NCBI RefSeq assembly: GCF_052119645.1
Contig: NZ_JBGQOM010000001.1
Coordinates: forward strand, 620,001 to 684,000
Origin: Paraglaciecola sp030730205
GTDB lineage: Bacteria > Pseudomonadota > Gammaproteobacteria > Enterobacterales > Alteromonadaceae
Direction: 5' to 3'
DNA length: 64,000 nucleotides
The notes beneath the pieces were generated by a model. The model had not been told where the DNA came from, ran no database searches, and saw only the letters and a list, made by a program, of their open reading frames with translations. Both the position numbers and the translations under genes were made by a program. This document shows positions 55,413-64,000 of the stretch, one piece after another. The first letter of the stretch is position 1, and each line of letters begins with the position of its first letter.

Positions 55413-55856
55413 TTAATTGCCCCCCACCATACAAAGCGCGATACACATAAATATCAGCATAATATGGGGATAGGCCACGGTAGGCCTTAAACCTTGGTGT
55501 ATATATTCACCGACCAGTGCTTTGCCGCTTGGGCGAGACGCAAGCCAACTTTGATTGAATTGAAAAGGCAATAAATTGGCCTGGTAATCGCCACATATAT
55601 TTTGATGAATCGCTTCTTCGACCACCAGTAAACGTTGGGCAATTCGATTTTGAAAGGTACACCAGATGGCATCTTGCAACCACAGTATCGCAATGATAAC
55701 TAATGCCCACAAACCCGCGTGTAAGCTAAACCACAATAAGCAGCTCAAGGTTATGCTCACTAACTTAATCAATAAAGAGAGTTTTTCATAGCTGTCAGAC
55801 TGATTTTGTAAAGTCTGCCACTCGTTTTGGAAAAGTAGTACCTTATCCGTTTGCAT
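55413..55856 (-). CDS. hypothetical membrane protein downstream of epmA
   Basis: About 147 residues. Two pairs of hydrophobic segments are visible: LVSITLSCLLWFSLHAGLWALVIIAILW (about 32-60) and a C-terminal HIMLIFMCIALCMV. No family recognised. ATG 55856 has AGGGG seven bases upstream; a longer frame from 55979 runs inside epmA and is rejected. Probably co-transcribed with epmA and the acetyltransferase. Confidence 0.65.
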   Translation of the reverse strand: MQTDKVLLFQNEWQTLQNQSDSYEKLSLLIKLVSITLSCLLWFSLHAGLWALVIIAILWLQDAIWCTFQNRIAQRLLVVEEAIHQNICGDYQANLLPFQFNQSWLASRPSGKALVGEYIHQGLRPTVAYPHIMLIFMCIALCMVGGN

Positions 55857-55879
55857 CGTTACCCCTAAGAAATAAAAAA

Positions 55880-56863
55880 TTACGCATTTGCATAACCAAA
55901 GGCTAGTACCTCTGAAATCTGCTGGCAATCTAAAGCCAACATAACAAGTCGGTCTATGCCCATTGCCACGCCTGAACAAGCAGGCAAACCGTGTTGTAAT
56001 GCGCTCAGAAAAAATTCGTCTACTGCAATAGTCGGCAAGCCTGCTTGTTGCCTTTTATGATTATCTACTTCAAAGCGTCTGCGCTGCTCTTTAACATCAC
56101 TTAACTCGTTAAAGCCATTAGCCAACTCTACCCCCTTATAATAAAGTTCAAAGCGCTCTGCGACTAAAGGGTTTGTTGAATTAAGCTTAGCTAAAGCCGC
56201 TTGACTGGCTGGAAAATCATAAACAAAACACAGCGTATCTTGACTAATAGCCGGCTCAATATGCTGACTAAACAACAGGTTCAGTAATACATCAACGTCA
56301 TTTTCATTTGCCGCCAGTTCAGCATAACCGAGTGAATCACATAAGGCTTTTAAGTTGTGCATATCATCCAGCAACGGATCAAAGTGCAAGATTTGCTTAA
56401 AGGCTTGTTGATACGTAAGGCGCTGTGCTTTGTCAGTGCCTAAAATGCTGCAAGCCAAGATCTCCACTTCATCCATCAGCATGTAATGATCGTAGTCAGG
56501 GCGATACCATTCAAGCATGGTAAATTCTGGGTTATGTAAACGTCCAGCCTCTTCATTTCTAAAAGCTTTGCTTAGCTGGTAGATCGCGCCACTGCCTGCA
56601 CACAATAAACGTTTCATGGCAAACTCGGGAGAGGTTTGTAAATATAATTGGGTGACATTAGGGGAAAGAGGATCGTCAAACTGGCAACTAAAAGCGCGCA
56701 AATTGAGATCGGTAACACTCCCGTGGCATAAAGCCGGTGTGTCTACTTCTAGTACGTCTCGCTCATCAAAAAACTGCCTTATTTTTTTTAAGATGTCGGC
56801 CCGCTGGCGCAACACATCAATATTTGCAGACGGTTGCCAATGATTTGTTGGGTTCATGCTCAT
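55880..56863 (-). CDS. epmA: elongation factor P--(R)-beta-lysine ligase
   Basis: A 327-residue class II lysyl-tRNA-synthetase-like enzyme without the anticodon-binding domain. It attaches (R)-beta-lysine to Lys34 of EF-P. Motifs: VDTPALCHGSVTD, YLQTSPEFAMKRLL, RNEEAGRLHNPEFTMLEWYRPDY (key RNEEAGRLHNPEF), ELANGFNEL and GVAMGIDRLVML. It lies next to its target efp, separated by a terminator. Confidence 0.95.
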   Translation of the reverse strand: MSMNPTNHWQPSANIDVLRQRADILKKIRQFFDERDVLEVDTPALCHGSVTDLNLRAFSCQFDDPLSPNVTQLYLQTSPEFAMKRLLCAGSGAIYQLSKAFRNEEAGRLHNPEFTMLEWYRPDYDHYMLMDEVEILACSILGTDKAQRLTYQQAFKQILHFDPLLDDMHNLKALCDSLGYAELAANENDVDVLLNLLFSQHIEPAISQDTLCFVYDFPASQAALAKLNSTNPLVAERFELYYKGVELANGFNELSDVKEQRRRFEVDNHKRQQAGLPTIAVDEFFLSALQHGLPACSGVAMGIDRLVMLALDCQQISEVLAFGYANA

Positions 56864-56897
56864 GACTCAAATATCTGACTATGGTGTTTTACTCATA

Positions 56898-56923
56898 AAA
56901 AAGCTCACCTAAGTGAGCTTTTT
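56898..56923 (-). terminator. terminator downstream of efp
   Basis: AAAAAGCTCAC (56898-56908) pairs perfectly with GTGAGCTTTTT (56913-56923) around CTAA. It lies 18 bases beyond the efp stop on the minus strand and separates it from epmA. Confidence 0.88.
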
Positions 56924-56941
56924 ACCGACATAAAGCGGTGA

Positions 56942-57511
56942 CTACTTTTGTACTCGCGACACATATTCTCCGCTACGCGTATCCACTTTAACAATTTCAC
57001 CCTGTTGAACAAACAAAGGTACTCGAACAACAGCCCCCGTTGATAAGGTTGCGGGTTTTCCACCAGTACCAGCGGTATCCCCTTTAAGGCCGGGATCGGT
57101 CTGAACAATTTCTAGTTCAACAAAATTAGGTGGGCTAACCGCAATGGGTGTGCCATTCCACAAGGTAATCGTACAAAGATCATTTTCAACTAACCATTTA
57201 AGATTATCGCCTAATGCCTTAGAATCAGCAGCGATTTGCTCAAAGGTTTCATTGTTCATAAAGTGCCAAAATTCACCATCGGTGTACAGATAGGCTAGGT
57301 CAGTATCCATGACGTCTGCGCTTTCTACGGTATCACCAGATTTGAAGGTTTTTTCGAGTACTTTATTTGAAATCAATTTGCGAATTCTTACACGGCTAAA
57401 GGCTTGGCCTTTACCAGGTTTAACAAATTCATTTTCTAGAATGTTGCAAGGTTCGCCGTCGAGCATGATTTTAAGGCCCGCTTTGAACTCGTTTGTGCTG
57501 ATATTAGCCAT
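56942..57511 (-). CDS. efp: elongation factor P
   Basis: A 189-residue translation factor that rescues ribosomes stalled at polyproline. The modification site is Lys34 in EFVKPGKGQAF, with the Pro-Gly-Lys-Gly tip intact. FWHFMNNETFEQ and TGAVVRVPLFVQQGE are typical. The E. coli-type tip agrees with the EpmA and EpmB genes alongside. Divergent from epmB across about 35 bases. Confidence 0.97.
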   Translation of the reverse strand: MANISTNEFKAGLKIMLDGEPCNILENEFVKPGKGQAFSRVRIRKLISNKVLEKTFKSGDTVESADVMDTDLAYLYTDGEFWHFMNNETFEQIAADSKALGDNLKWLVENDLCTITLWNGTPIAVSPPNFVELEIVQTDPGLKGDTAGTGGKPATLSTGAVVRVPLFVQQGEIVKVDTRSGEYVSRVQK

Positions 57512-57545
57512 GTGTCCTCGTGAAGATAAAATACTGAGTCAATAA

Positions 57546-58568
57546 TTGTTGCAAATAATACCTAAAAAAATCATCGCTGTAGAGCATAACTGGCAAAAAG
57601 AACTCGCAATGGCGTTTTCAGACCCTATTACTCTACTTAATTACCTACAACTGCCCGCTGATGACTTTGCCGACGACATTAAAGCAAGGTCGCTATTTCC
57701 CTTGCGTGTGCCTCGTCCCTTTGCCGATAAAATGGTCAAAGGAGATGCCAATGACCCCTTATTTAAACAGGTTTTTACCAGCCAATTAGAATTCCAAAAA
57801 GCCGCAAATTTTGTGGCCGATCCGCTGGATGAACATGAAAACGTACAACCGGGCATTCTACATAAATACAAAAGTCGTTTGCTAATGTTGATACGCGGTG
57901 GTTGTGCGGTTAATTGCCGCTACTGTTTTCGTCGTCATTTTCCCTATGGCGATAACCATTTAAATCGCAAAGAATGGCGCACTGCCCTGGATTACATCAA
58001 AGCTGATACTCAGTTAAACGAGGTTATTTATTCAGGGGGCGATCCCCTAATGGCGAAAGATGATTTTTTGCAATGGCTAACCGAAGAAATTGCTGCCATT
58101 GGACACATTAAACGCTTGCGTGTCCATACTCGTTTACCGGTGGTGATACCCTCACGTGTCACCGATGAATTAATTTCATGGCTCACAGCAAGTCGCTTGC
58201 AGCCCATCCTGGTACTACACATTAATCATGCCAACGAAATTGATGATAAGCTCAAGCAAGCGCTCACAAAATTAAAACAGGCCGGCGTCACTTTATTAAA
58301 TCAAGCCGTATTACTGAAAGGCATAAACGATCAAGTCGAGCAGCAAATCGCCCTCAGTGAAGCATTATTTGCCAGTGGCGTATTACCCTACTACTTACAC
58401 CTATTAGATAAAGTAGCAGGCGCCAGTCATTTTGATTGCCCCGAAACGCATGCTCAAACATTAATGGCTGAGCTCATTAAAGCTTTACCCGGTTATTTGG
58501 TCCCCAAGTTAGTGCGGGAGGTAGGTGGTCAGCCAGGCAAAACGCCCATCGACCTCCACTTAACTTAG
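57546..58568 (+). CDS. epmB: EF-P lysine 2,3-aminomutase (radical SAM)
   Basis: A 340-residue radical-SAM enzyme that converts L-lysine to (R)-beta-lysine for EpmA. The cluster ligands are Cys120, Cys124 and Cys127 in CAVNCRYC, followed by FRRHFPYG, SGGDPLMAKD and RVHTRLPVVIP. No ATG is near the right end: TTG 57546 (or TTG 57549) gives the family-length N-terminus, while ATG 57609 would lose 21 residues. EpmC is not in the window. Confidence 0.94.
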   Translation: MLQIIPKKIIAVEHNWQKELAMAFSDPITLLNYLQLPADDFADDIKARSLFPLRVPRPFADKMVKGDANDPLFKQVFTSQLEFQKAANFVADPLDEHENVQPGILHKYKSRLLMLIRGGCAVNCRYCFRRHFPYGDNHLNRKEWRTALDYIKADTQLNEVIYSGGDPLMAKDDFLQWLTEEIAAIGHIKRLRVHTRLPVVIPSRVTDELISWLTASRLQPILVLHINHANEIDDKLKQALTKLKQAGVTLLNQAVLLKGINDQVEQQIALSEALFASGVLPYYLHLLDKVAGASHFDCPETHAQTLMAELIKALPGYLVPKLVREVGGQPGKTPIDLHLT

Positions 58569-58583
58569 CCAGTAATACAAGCT

Positions 58584-58636
58584 ACATAAAAAGCGATTGT
58601 AGAGGCAGTTGCGTGTTTATTACTGCTTTTTTATGT
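58584..58636. terminator. possible bidirectional terminator between epmB and nagP
   Basis: ACATAAAAAGC (58584-58594) and GCTTTTTTATGT (58625-58636) form an A/T-rich inverted repeat with one extra base and a 30-base loop, between two convergent genes. T-rich on both strands. The loop is long, so strength is doubtful. Confidence 0.4.
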
Positions 58637-58638
58637 CA

Positions 58639-59958
58639 TTAAGCGCGTCGCCACTCTGTCATGCTGCAGCCTTTAATGCCATAAAACAAAATGAACAAAT
58701 AACAGGGCACCATCATCCAATAAGCATCAATGGGGCTGTAGTGAGAAGAAAGCACGCCAAACACCATGGGGAGAATCGCACCACCCGCAATTCCCATGAT
58801 CAGTAAGGCTGAACCTTTGGCGGTAAAGTAACCTAAATTTTGTAAGGCCAAAGGCCACACCGCAGGCCATACAATGGCGTTCGATAAGCCCAATAATGCG
58901 ACAAAGGCAACGGTATTAGGAATGGTTTGGATACCCAACCAGCCCCACAACATTTCAGACACACCGAAGTGGGCTGGATTTGAATAAATCACACAGATTG
59001 AAAATGCGATTCCTGAAACTGCTGAAGCAATCAGTAAGGTTTTTTGCGAAATAAACCGCGGCGTTAAAAACAAGCCCAGCAGGTAACCCATTACCATAAA
59101 AAACATGGTAAATGAGGTCAATGAAGTGGCATTTTCAACGCCCAAGCCCGAGCCCAATAAACCAATGGTGTCACCGGCAATAACCTCAACACCTACGTAG
59201 AAAAACAAGGTAACGACCCCAAGAATCAAATGTGGGAAATGCAACACAGACGTTTTGTCTGAGTGACTTACTTGCAGACTCTGCGCTTCATGTTCTAAAT
59301 CGAGCTCAGGTAAATCTGAAAAACGCAAGGCAACGGCAAGTAAGCTTAGCGCGATAGCCATACCCAAATAAGGCAAAATTAGGTTGTCTGACATGATGGT
59401 TATTTGACTTGCTTGTTCAGCAGGGCTAAGCAATTCAAATGTTTTAGCGCTAATGCCTTCAAATTCACCCAAAATCAGAAAGGTAAAGATAATCGGAGCA
59501 AGCACACCTGCACCTTTATTGAGAAGCCCCATGATAGAAATTCGCGCTGCAGCAGACTCTTGCGGACCCACTTTCACTAAATAAGGGTTTGACGCTGTTT
59601 GTAAAATGGTAAGCCCTGAACCAACAACAAATTGCGCAAACAAAAAGATGCTAAAAGCTTGAGACTTGGCTGCTGGAATAAATAACAAACAACCCGCAGC
59701 GATAAGACCTAAGCCAATTGACATGGCATTTTTATATCCGCTTTTTTCCAGAATATACGACATAGGCAGCGCCATCACTACATAAGCAATATAAAAACTG
59801 AAGGCGATCAACATAGCTTGAATTTCACCAAGCTGGCAAACAATTTGTAAAAACGGTATCAACGCACCGTTTAACCACGTTATAAATCCAAAAACAAAAA
59901 ACAGTGATCCTATGATGACTAATGGCATCCAATTGCCATAGGTTAATCGTGCTTGCAT
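58639..59958 (-). CDS. nagP: N-acetylglucosamine permease NagP (MFS)
   Basis: A 439-residue major-facilitator transporter with 12 helices, of the FucP/NagP sugar:proton symporter group: LFFVFGFITWLNGALIPFL at the start, TASNPYLVKVGP, and GGAILPMVFG late. Its place in an operon with nagA, nagB-II and nagK supports GlcNAc as substrate. It lies 12 bases after nagA. Confidence 0.9.
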   Translation of the reverse strand: MQARLTYGNWMPLVIIGSLFFVFGFITWLNGALIPFLQIVCQLGEIQAMLIAFSFYIAYVVMALPMSYILEKSGYKNAMSIGLGLIAAGCLLFIPAAKSQAFSIFLFAQFVVGSGLTILQTASNPYLVKVGPQESAAARISIMGLLNKGAGVLAPIIFTFLILGEFEGISAKTFELLSPAEQASQITIMSDNLILPYLGMAIALSLLAVALRFSDLPELDLEHEAQSLQVSHSDKTSVLHFPHLILGVVTLFFYVGVEVIAGDTIGLLGSGLGVENATSLTSFTMFFMVMGYLLGLFLTPRFISQKTLLIASAVSGIAFSICVIYSNPAHFGVSEMLWGWLGIQTIPNTVAFVALLGLSNAIVWPAVWPLALQNLGYFTAKGSALLIMGIAGGAILPMVFGVLSSHYSPIDAYWMMVPCYLFILFYGIKGCSMTEWRRA

Positions 59959-59970
59959 CGGCTCTTCCTT

Positions 59971-61122
59971 TTACATGTTATAATTATGTTGTTTTATGCC
60001 GTTCACCCAGCAGTGGGTAATCGATAACGCATCGTCGAGCAGCAACATATTAGCTTGCTGTCCCACGCGTAAATATCCCAAACGGTGCTGGGCATTAAGT
60101 AAATGAGCAGGCGTGGAGGTGGCCATTGTTAAACTGTCTACTAAAGGAATCTGTAAATCAAAATGACAGTTTTTCACCGCGCCAATCATATCAAGTGCAG
60201 AGCCAGCCAGTGTGCCATCTGGTAAGGTCAACTTTGACCCTTCCCGCTGAATAACCGTGCCCATATAAGGCAGTTGTTGCATATCACTGCCCACGTGCGC
60301 CATTGCATCGGTGACCAAAATCATACGTTGTGCGCCCTTACACTGATACGCCAGTTTAACGCTCAGTGGGTGGACGTGATGGTGATCAACAATAATACCG
60401 CAATAGGCTTGCTGCGCAGACAAAGCCGCTCCTACCATGCCCGGTTCACGGCTGGTTAATGGCGACATCGCATTATATAAATGGGTAAAACCAACTGCGC
60501 CGGCTTCTATCGCTTTGAGGGCGGTTTCGGCATCAGTATTTGAGTGGCCTAAAAAGACTAAAACACCACGTGCGCTTAACTCTTTAATCACATCCGGCGC
60601 AACGGTTTCAGGTGCAACAGTTACCACCACCTTACCCAAATCAGTACGGCTAAAAACCTGTAACTCTTTGTCTGTGAGTGCGCGCACATACTCTGCACTG
60701 TGAATGCCGCGTTTAGGCAGAGATAAATGCGGCCCTTCAAAATGCACACCAACAATAATTGAATGTTGTGCAGCCATCACGCTAGCGATGGATTCTGCTG
60801 CCTCTTCCATCACGCTCAGTCTATCTGTGATCACCGTTGGTAGCATGGAAGTAGTGCCAAATTGCAGATGGGCCGTTGCCATGGTATTTAAGGTGTTTAC
60901 GTTTGGTGTACTATTAAATAAATCACCGCCACCGCCATTAACTTGAATGTCAATAAATCCGGGACTCACCAAACCATCGAGTACTTCGGCCGTGTCACTA
61001 GCCAGACTATTGGCACGTAAGCTATTAATGATGCCGTTTTTGATGGTGAAACTAACATTTAAAAGTAGTTTTTCACCATCGAAAAAGCGCGCTGCAAAGT
61101 AATTGTGGGTCACATCGTTCAT
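59971..61122 (-). CDS. nagA: N-acetylglucosamine-6-phosphate deacetylase
   Basis: A 383-residue amidohydrolase that deacetylates GlcNAc-6-P. Visible: GFIDIQVNGGGGDLFN, GVHFEGPHLS with the metal-binding Glu, FLGHSNTDAETALKAI, FTHLYNAMSP, and VTDAMAHVG with the catalytic Asp. Its start overlaps the stop of nagB-II by four bases (ATGA). Confidence 0.95.
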   Translation of the reverse strand: MNDVTHNYFAARFFDGEKLLLNVSFTIKNGIINSLRANSLASDTAEVLDGLVSPGFIDIQVNGGGGDLFNSTPNVNTLNTMATAHLQFGTTSMLPTVITDRLSVMEEAAESIASVMAAQHSIIVGVHFEGPHLSLPKRGIHSAEYVRALTDKELQVFSRTDLGKVVVTVAPETVAPDVIKELSARGVLVFLGHSNTDAETALKAIEAGAVGFTHLYNAMSPLTSREPGMVGAALSAQQAYCGIIVDHHHVHPLSVKLAYQCKGAQRMILVTDAMAHVGSDMQQLPYMGTVIQREGSKLTLPDGTLAGSALDMIGAVKNCHFDLQIPLVDSLTMATSTPAHLLNAQHRLGYLRVGQQANMLLLDDALSITHCWVNGIKQHNYNM

Positions 61123-62123
61123 CGAGTTTGGGTCACTTTATTTAAACCAACGGGATTATCGGGATCGCAGCCCATTTGCTGAGCAATATGCTCAATATCC
61201 AAATAGAAACGCTGCATGATCAACAAAGGCAAAAAACGCGGTGAGGTATCGGCATCAAAAAAAGACAAGGTGCATACCTTGCCACCACGGGCTTTAATTT
61301 CGTCTATCTGCTCACTATGCGCAACAATACTTTCGTCAACGACACTGATATCGATAATTGTCATCTGTTTGTTTAACAAAGAAATAGGCCCGTGTAAAAA
61401 TTCTGCACTACTGAAAGCTTCGGCTTGAATGGCGCAAATCTCTTTAATTTTGAGTGAAATCTCGCGGGCGATGGCATAACCAAATCCTCGACCTAACACC
61501 ACGCAATGGCGTAAATTTTGTAATACATCTAAGTGTAATTGCGGCTTCGAGGCCTGTGCTTGTGCCATTAAGGTCGGCAAAGTAGTCATGAGGCTCAAGA
61601 GTTTTTCGTCATTTTTCCAATGAGCCACAATATTTAAAATACTAAATAAGGTGCATAAATAGGTTTTTGTTGCTGCAACGGCTTTTTCAGGGCCCGCTAA
61701 TAAAGGAATAAATACATCAGCAATGTCAGCGAGTGGCGACGCCTCATCGTTAACTAAAGCAACACATAAGGCGCCTGATGCTTTTGCCGCTTTTGCTTGC
61801 GCAAGCACGTCTGGGCTGCGACCCGATTGCGAAATAATAATCACCAAGGCTCGTTTTAGATCCAAAGACTTTCCAAAAATACTCGCGACCGATGGCGCTG
61901 CAGATGACACGGGAATACCTAATTCAACTTCAATCAAATACTTAGCATACACACCCGCATGGTCTGAGGTACCACGCCCCACAATATAGACATATTCTGG
62001 AGAAAAGGCGCGTATCTGCTTGGCCAAATTAAAATAGAGATTTACGTGCGCCGCGGCATGTACGCGAAATCGCTCTGGCGTTTCACTGACTTCTTGAAGC
62101 ATTAAACTTTTTTTTGTGGTCAT
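61119..62123 (-). CDS. nagB-II: glucosamine-6-phosphate deaminase, SIS-type NagB-II
   Basis: A 334-residue protein with two SIS domains: YIVGRGTSDHAGVYAKYLIE and IISQSGRSPDVLAQ in the first, VVLGRGFGYAIAREISLKIKE in the second (FLHGPISLL nearby). It resembles the isomerase half of GlmS and replaces classical NagB in Shewanella and relatives, making fructose-6-P and ammonia. Four-base overlaps with both nagA and nagK. Confidence 0.93.
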   Translation of the reverse strand: MTTKKSLMLQEVSETPERFRVHAAAHVNLYFNLAKQIRAFSPEYVYIVGRGTSDHAGVYAKYLIEVELGIPVSSAAPSVASIFGKSLDLKRALVIIISQSGRSPDVLAQAKAAKASGALCVALVNDEASPLADIADVFIPLLAGPEKAVAATKTYLCTLFSILNIVAHWKNDEKLLSLMTTLPTLMAQAQASKPQLHLDVLQNLRHCVVLGRGFGYAIAREISLKIKEICAIQAEAFSSAEFLHGPISLLNKQMTIIDISVVDESIVAHSEQIDEIKARGGKVCTLSFFDADTSPRFLPLLIMQRFYLDIEHIAQQMGCDPDNPVGLNKVTQTR

Positions 62124-63010
62124 GATGACTTCTTCTTAAATAAGGTTCTGGCTAATTGCACCGCACCTGTTTCTGGTGAGCATAGCGGTGTACTGAGTAA
62201 GGTTTGCGTCTGTGCATTAAAATACCCACAAAGGCGTTTGGCGATTGTGCCGATCATTGCGATGCGAGGGGGCTGGGTATGGTTAACCCGCTGGATAAGA
62301 TGTTCTAAATAGCCCACCGCCTCACCAACAATTAGCACTGCATTGGCATCAGCCTGCTCATAAAACTTCAATACAAGCGGTGCAAATTGGGCGTATTCAG
62401 CAGGCGCAAATTTTAGTGCATACCCTACAATATCGGTGGCGCTATGCGCATTGAAATGCTGAGCTATGTGCTCGGTTAGGCCTGACGGTATGCGCATCTT
62501 GTCTAAACTTTCAAGGGTATAAACCAAAGCCTGCCAGCCCAACCACGCGCCACTGCCTTTATCCCCCAAGGGAAAACCATGGCCGCCCACAATAGTATGT
62601 TTTCCCCTTACCACCGAAAACGCCGATGAACCTGTACCGCTTATAATAATTCCACCGTCGTTGCCGCCATGGGCCCCTAAACAGGCAATGTGTAAGTCAG
62701 TGGTCAAATACATGTTGGCAAAAGGGTGTTGCCACTCTTCTATCAATGATCGGTATTTTGGAATATTAACCCCGGCTAAACCCAGCACAACAGAGGAGCG
62801 ACTGAAGTCATCTTCACCCAATCCAGCTTGTTGTAAAGCGAGCAAACTCGACGTAAGAATTGATTGCTTGGCTACTTGGCTATCTCGCGCAGGATTGGCA
62901 GATCCCGATAATCCTTCGCCCAACAACTCACCTTGTGCGTTTTCTAAACGCGCTTGGCACTTGGTGCCACCGCCGTCTATACCAATAAAAAGTTGTTTAC
63001 CTTTGTCCAC
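62120..63010 (-). CDS. nagK: N-acetylglucosamine kinase, BadF/BcrA-type
   Basis: A 296-residue ASKHA-fold kinase: FIGIDGGGTKCQARL (phosphate 1), VVLGLAGVN, ISGTGSSAF (phosphate 2), and GDKGSGAWLG. It phosphorylates imported GlcNAc to GlcNAc-6-P, the substrate of NagA. This type differs from the ROK-family NagK of E. coli and is typical of the Shewanella pathway. Overlaps nagB-II by four bases. Confidence 0.92.
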   Translation of the reverse strand: MDKGKQLFIGIDGGGTKCQARLENAQGELLGEGLSGSANPARDSQVAKQSILTSSLLALQQAGLGEDDFSRSSVVLGLAGVNIPKYRSLIEEWQHPFANMYLTTDLHIACLGAHGGNDGGIIISGTGSSAFSVVRGKHTIVGGHGFPLGDKGSGAWLGWQALVYTLESLDKMRIPSGLTEHIAQHFNAHSATDIVGYALKFAPAEYAQFAPLVLKFYEQADANAVLIVGEAVGYLEHLIQRVNHTQPPRIAMIGTIAKRLCGYFNAQTQTLLSTPLCSPETGAVQLARTLFKKKSS

Positions 63011-63059
63011 GTTACCTACTCTTAACTGAAATTTTCAAAATACGGATGACTCAATCACA

Positions 63060-64000
63060 TTAAATTTTTATGAAGATCTGCTTTTTATACAGCACCCAAA
63101 CCGGCACAAAACACAGACATAAAAACATCGCAATCCACATCGCAGAGCTGAAAAAGGGGCTAATGCCAAGACTATGTGTCAACGTTTCATAGGCCCCCAG
63201 AACAGATATGCCATGTATTTTTAGGTCGAGTAACTTTTCAAAAATAATGTGCAGAACGTAGGCAGTAATAGCATTGGCGCCAAAAACTTGAGCAACATAG
63301 GTAAAGCGGCGGTATTGCTTGATATCGGTACACCACATTAAAAACGCCAAGGACATACTCGCAATACCACCAGTAATGAGCACGAATGAGCTAGACCAGA
63401 TTTGCTTAATGGGTAAAAACCATAAACTCCACATTCCACCTAGCAAAGCGCAAGCAAAACCAAATACAAATAAACTCATAACCAGATACGGTAAATCTTG
63501 CTGTTTACGAAGAATGATTTTACCCATCAGTACGCCAATGACGCCGGTGACAATAGCGGGATAGGTACTCAGCACACCTTCAGGATCCCAATCGCCGCGC
63601 CACAACATGCCTGGCAGATAAGCCATATCAAACCAATTGACGATGTTTTTTCCACGGAGCAACTGGCCAGCCTCCATACCAGGAGCGGGGACAAATAAAA
63701 TAAATAACCAGTAGCTGACCAAGATGAAAATACTGAGTTTAACCAACTGCGAGGTAGAGCAATACAAACATAAAAAGGAGCAAACTAAGTACACAATGGC
63801 AATACGCTGCAGCACGCCAAGCACCCTAATATCGCTAAAATGCAAATAAATCAGGTTAACTGCCATACCCAGTAAAAACATGATAATGCTTCGTTTAAGT
63901 ACCTTCTTCATGATGGTGGCAGGGTCATCAATACCCGGCTTAAAATTCTTTAAACCTAGGCTGATAGCAACACCTACGATGATGATAAAAAAAGGAAATA
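63060..64000 (-). CDS. nagX: NagX-like membrane protein, 5' end outside the window
   Basis: The last 313 codons of a membrane protein of the DUF5009/COG4299 group, related to heparan-alpha-glucosaminide N-acetyltransferase. The frame stays open to the right edge: before the internal ATG at 63911 it reads GVAISLGLKNFKPG, so the start lies beyond the window. About nine helices are visible, with RVLGVLQRIAIVYL, MLWRGDWDPEGVLSTYPAIVTGVIGVLMG (key DPEGVLSTYPAI) and FGANAITAYVLH. In Shewanella nagX accompanies the nag genes; its role in chitin-sugar use is not settled. Confidence 0.88.
   Translation of the reverse strand, partial: FPFFIIIVGVAISLGLKNFKPGIDDPATIMKKVLKRSIIMFLLGMAVNLIYLHFSDIRVLGVLQRIAIVYLVCSFLCLYCSTSQLVKLSIFILVSYWLFILFVPAPGMEAGQLLRGKNIVNWFDMAYLPGMLWRGDWDPEGVLSTYPAIVTGVIGVLMGKIILRKQQDLPYLVMSLFVFGFACALLGGMWSLWFLPIKQIWSSSFVLITGGIASMSLAFLMWCTDIKQYRRFTYVAQVFGANAITAYVLHIIFEKLLDLKIHGISVLGAYETLTHSLGISPFFSSAMWIAMFLCLCFVPVWVLYKKQIFIKI

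Overview
The window reads as chromosomal DNA of a marine gammaproteobacterium of the Alteromonadales (Glaciecola/Paraglaciecola-like). The grounds are the Na+-translocating NADH:quinone reductase operon, the queG-nnrDE-tsaE-amiB-mutL-miaA-hfq-hflX-hflK-hflC superoperon in the order known from E. coli, the Shewanella-type N-acetylglucosamine genes (nagP, nagA, nagB-II, nagK, nagX), FabV as enoyl-ACP reductase, and an EF-P/EpmA/EpmB cluster. The genus is an inference from gene content; no rRNA is present. I saw no tRNA, rRNA, insertion sequence, prophage or CRISPR array.

Layout. 1-2.8 kb: glutathione transferase, DUF2237, DUF4112 and ferrochelatase. 3.0-8.0 kb: a tight four-gene unit made of a coiled-coil protein, a membrane OmpA-family protein with a cytoplasmic domain that looks like a roadblock/longin fold, a Rab/Ras-like small GTPase, and a PAS-GGDEF-EAL protein. 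This is the least explained and most interesting part of the window. 8.3-11.4 kb: DUF1304 membrane protein, a methyltransferase and a leucine-rich-repeat protein kinase. 11.4-22.5 kb: the hfl/hfq/mutL superoperon on the minus strand, with queG diverging from nnrDE.

22.7-26.7 kb: an RND/MMPL transporter next to an MlaA-like lipoprotein (probable envelope lipid traffic), then a CheW-like protein and a possible 43-residue small ORF. 26.7-41.8 kb: mixed housekeeping genes, including trmN6, a dipeptidyl-peptidase IV-like enzyme, a DUF4010 membrane protein, a PH-domain protein, a threonine/serine dehydratase, a YtcJ-like amidohydrolase, a large PilZ protein, a metallo-beta-lactamase-fold hydrolase, an NhaC-type antiporter with an unusual N-terminal extension, and dinB behind a perfect CTGT-N8-ACAG SOS box.

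42.0-49.2 kb: nqrABCDEF-apbE-nqrM, with subunits, flavin-attachment enzyme and maturation factor in one direction. A terminator hairpin separates nqrF from apbE, and a long inverted repeat lies just upstream of nqrA. 49.5-54.3 kb: fabV, bolA, an AlkB-like dioxygenase, rlmG, a small secreted protein and a frameshifted small-gene remnant ending at a good terminator. 54.3-58.6 kb: cyclophilin, acetyltransferase, and epmA, efp and epmB for EF-P lysinylation. 58.6-64 kb: the GlcNAc/chitin-derived sugar operon, whose first visible gene (nagX) runs off the right edge.
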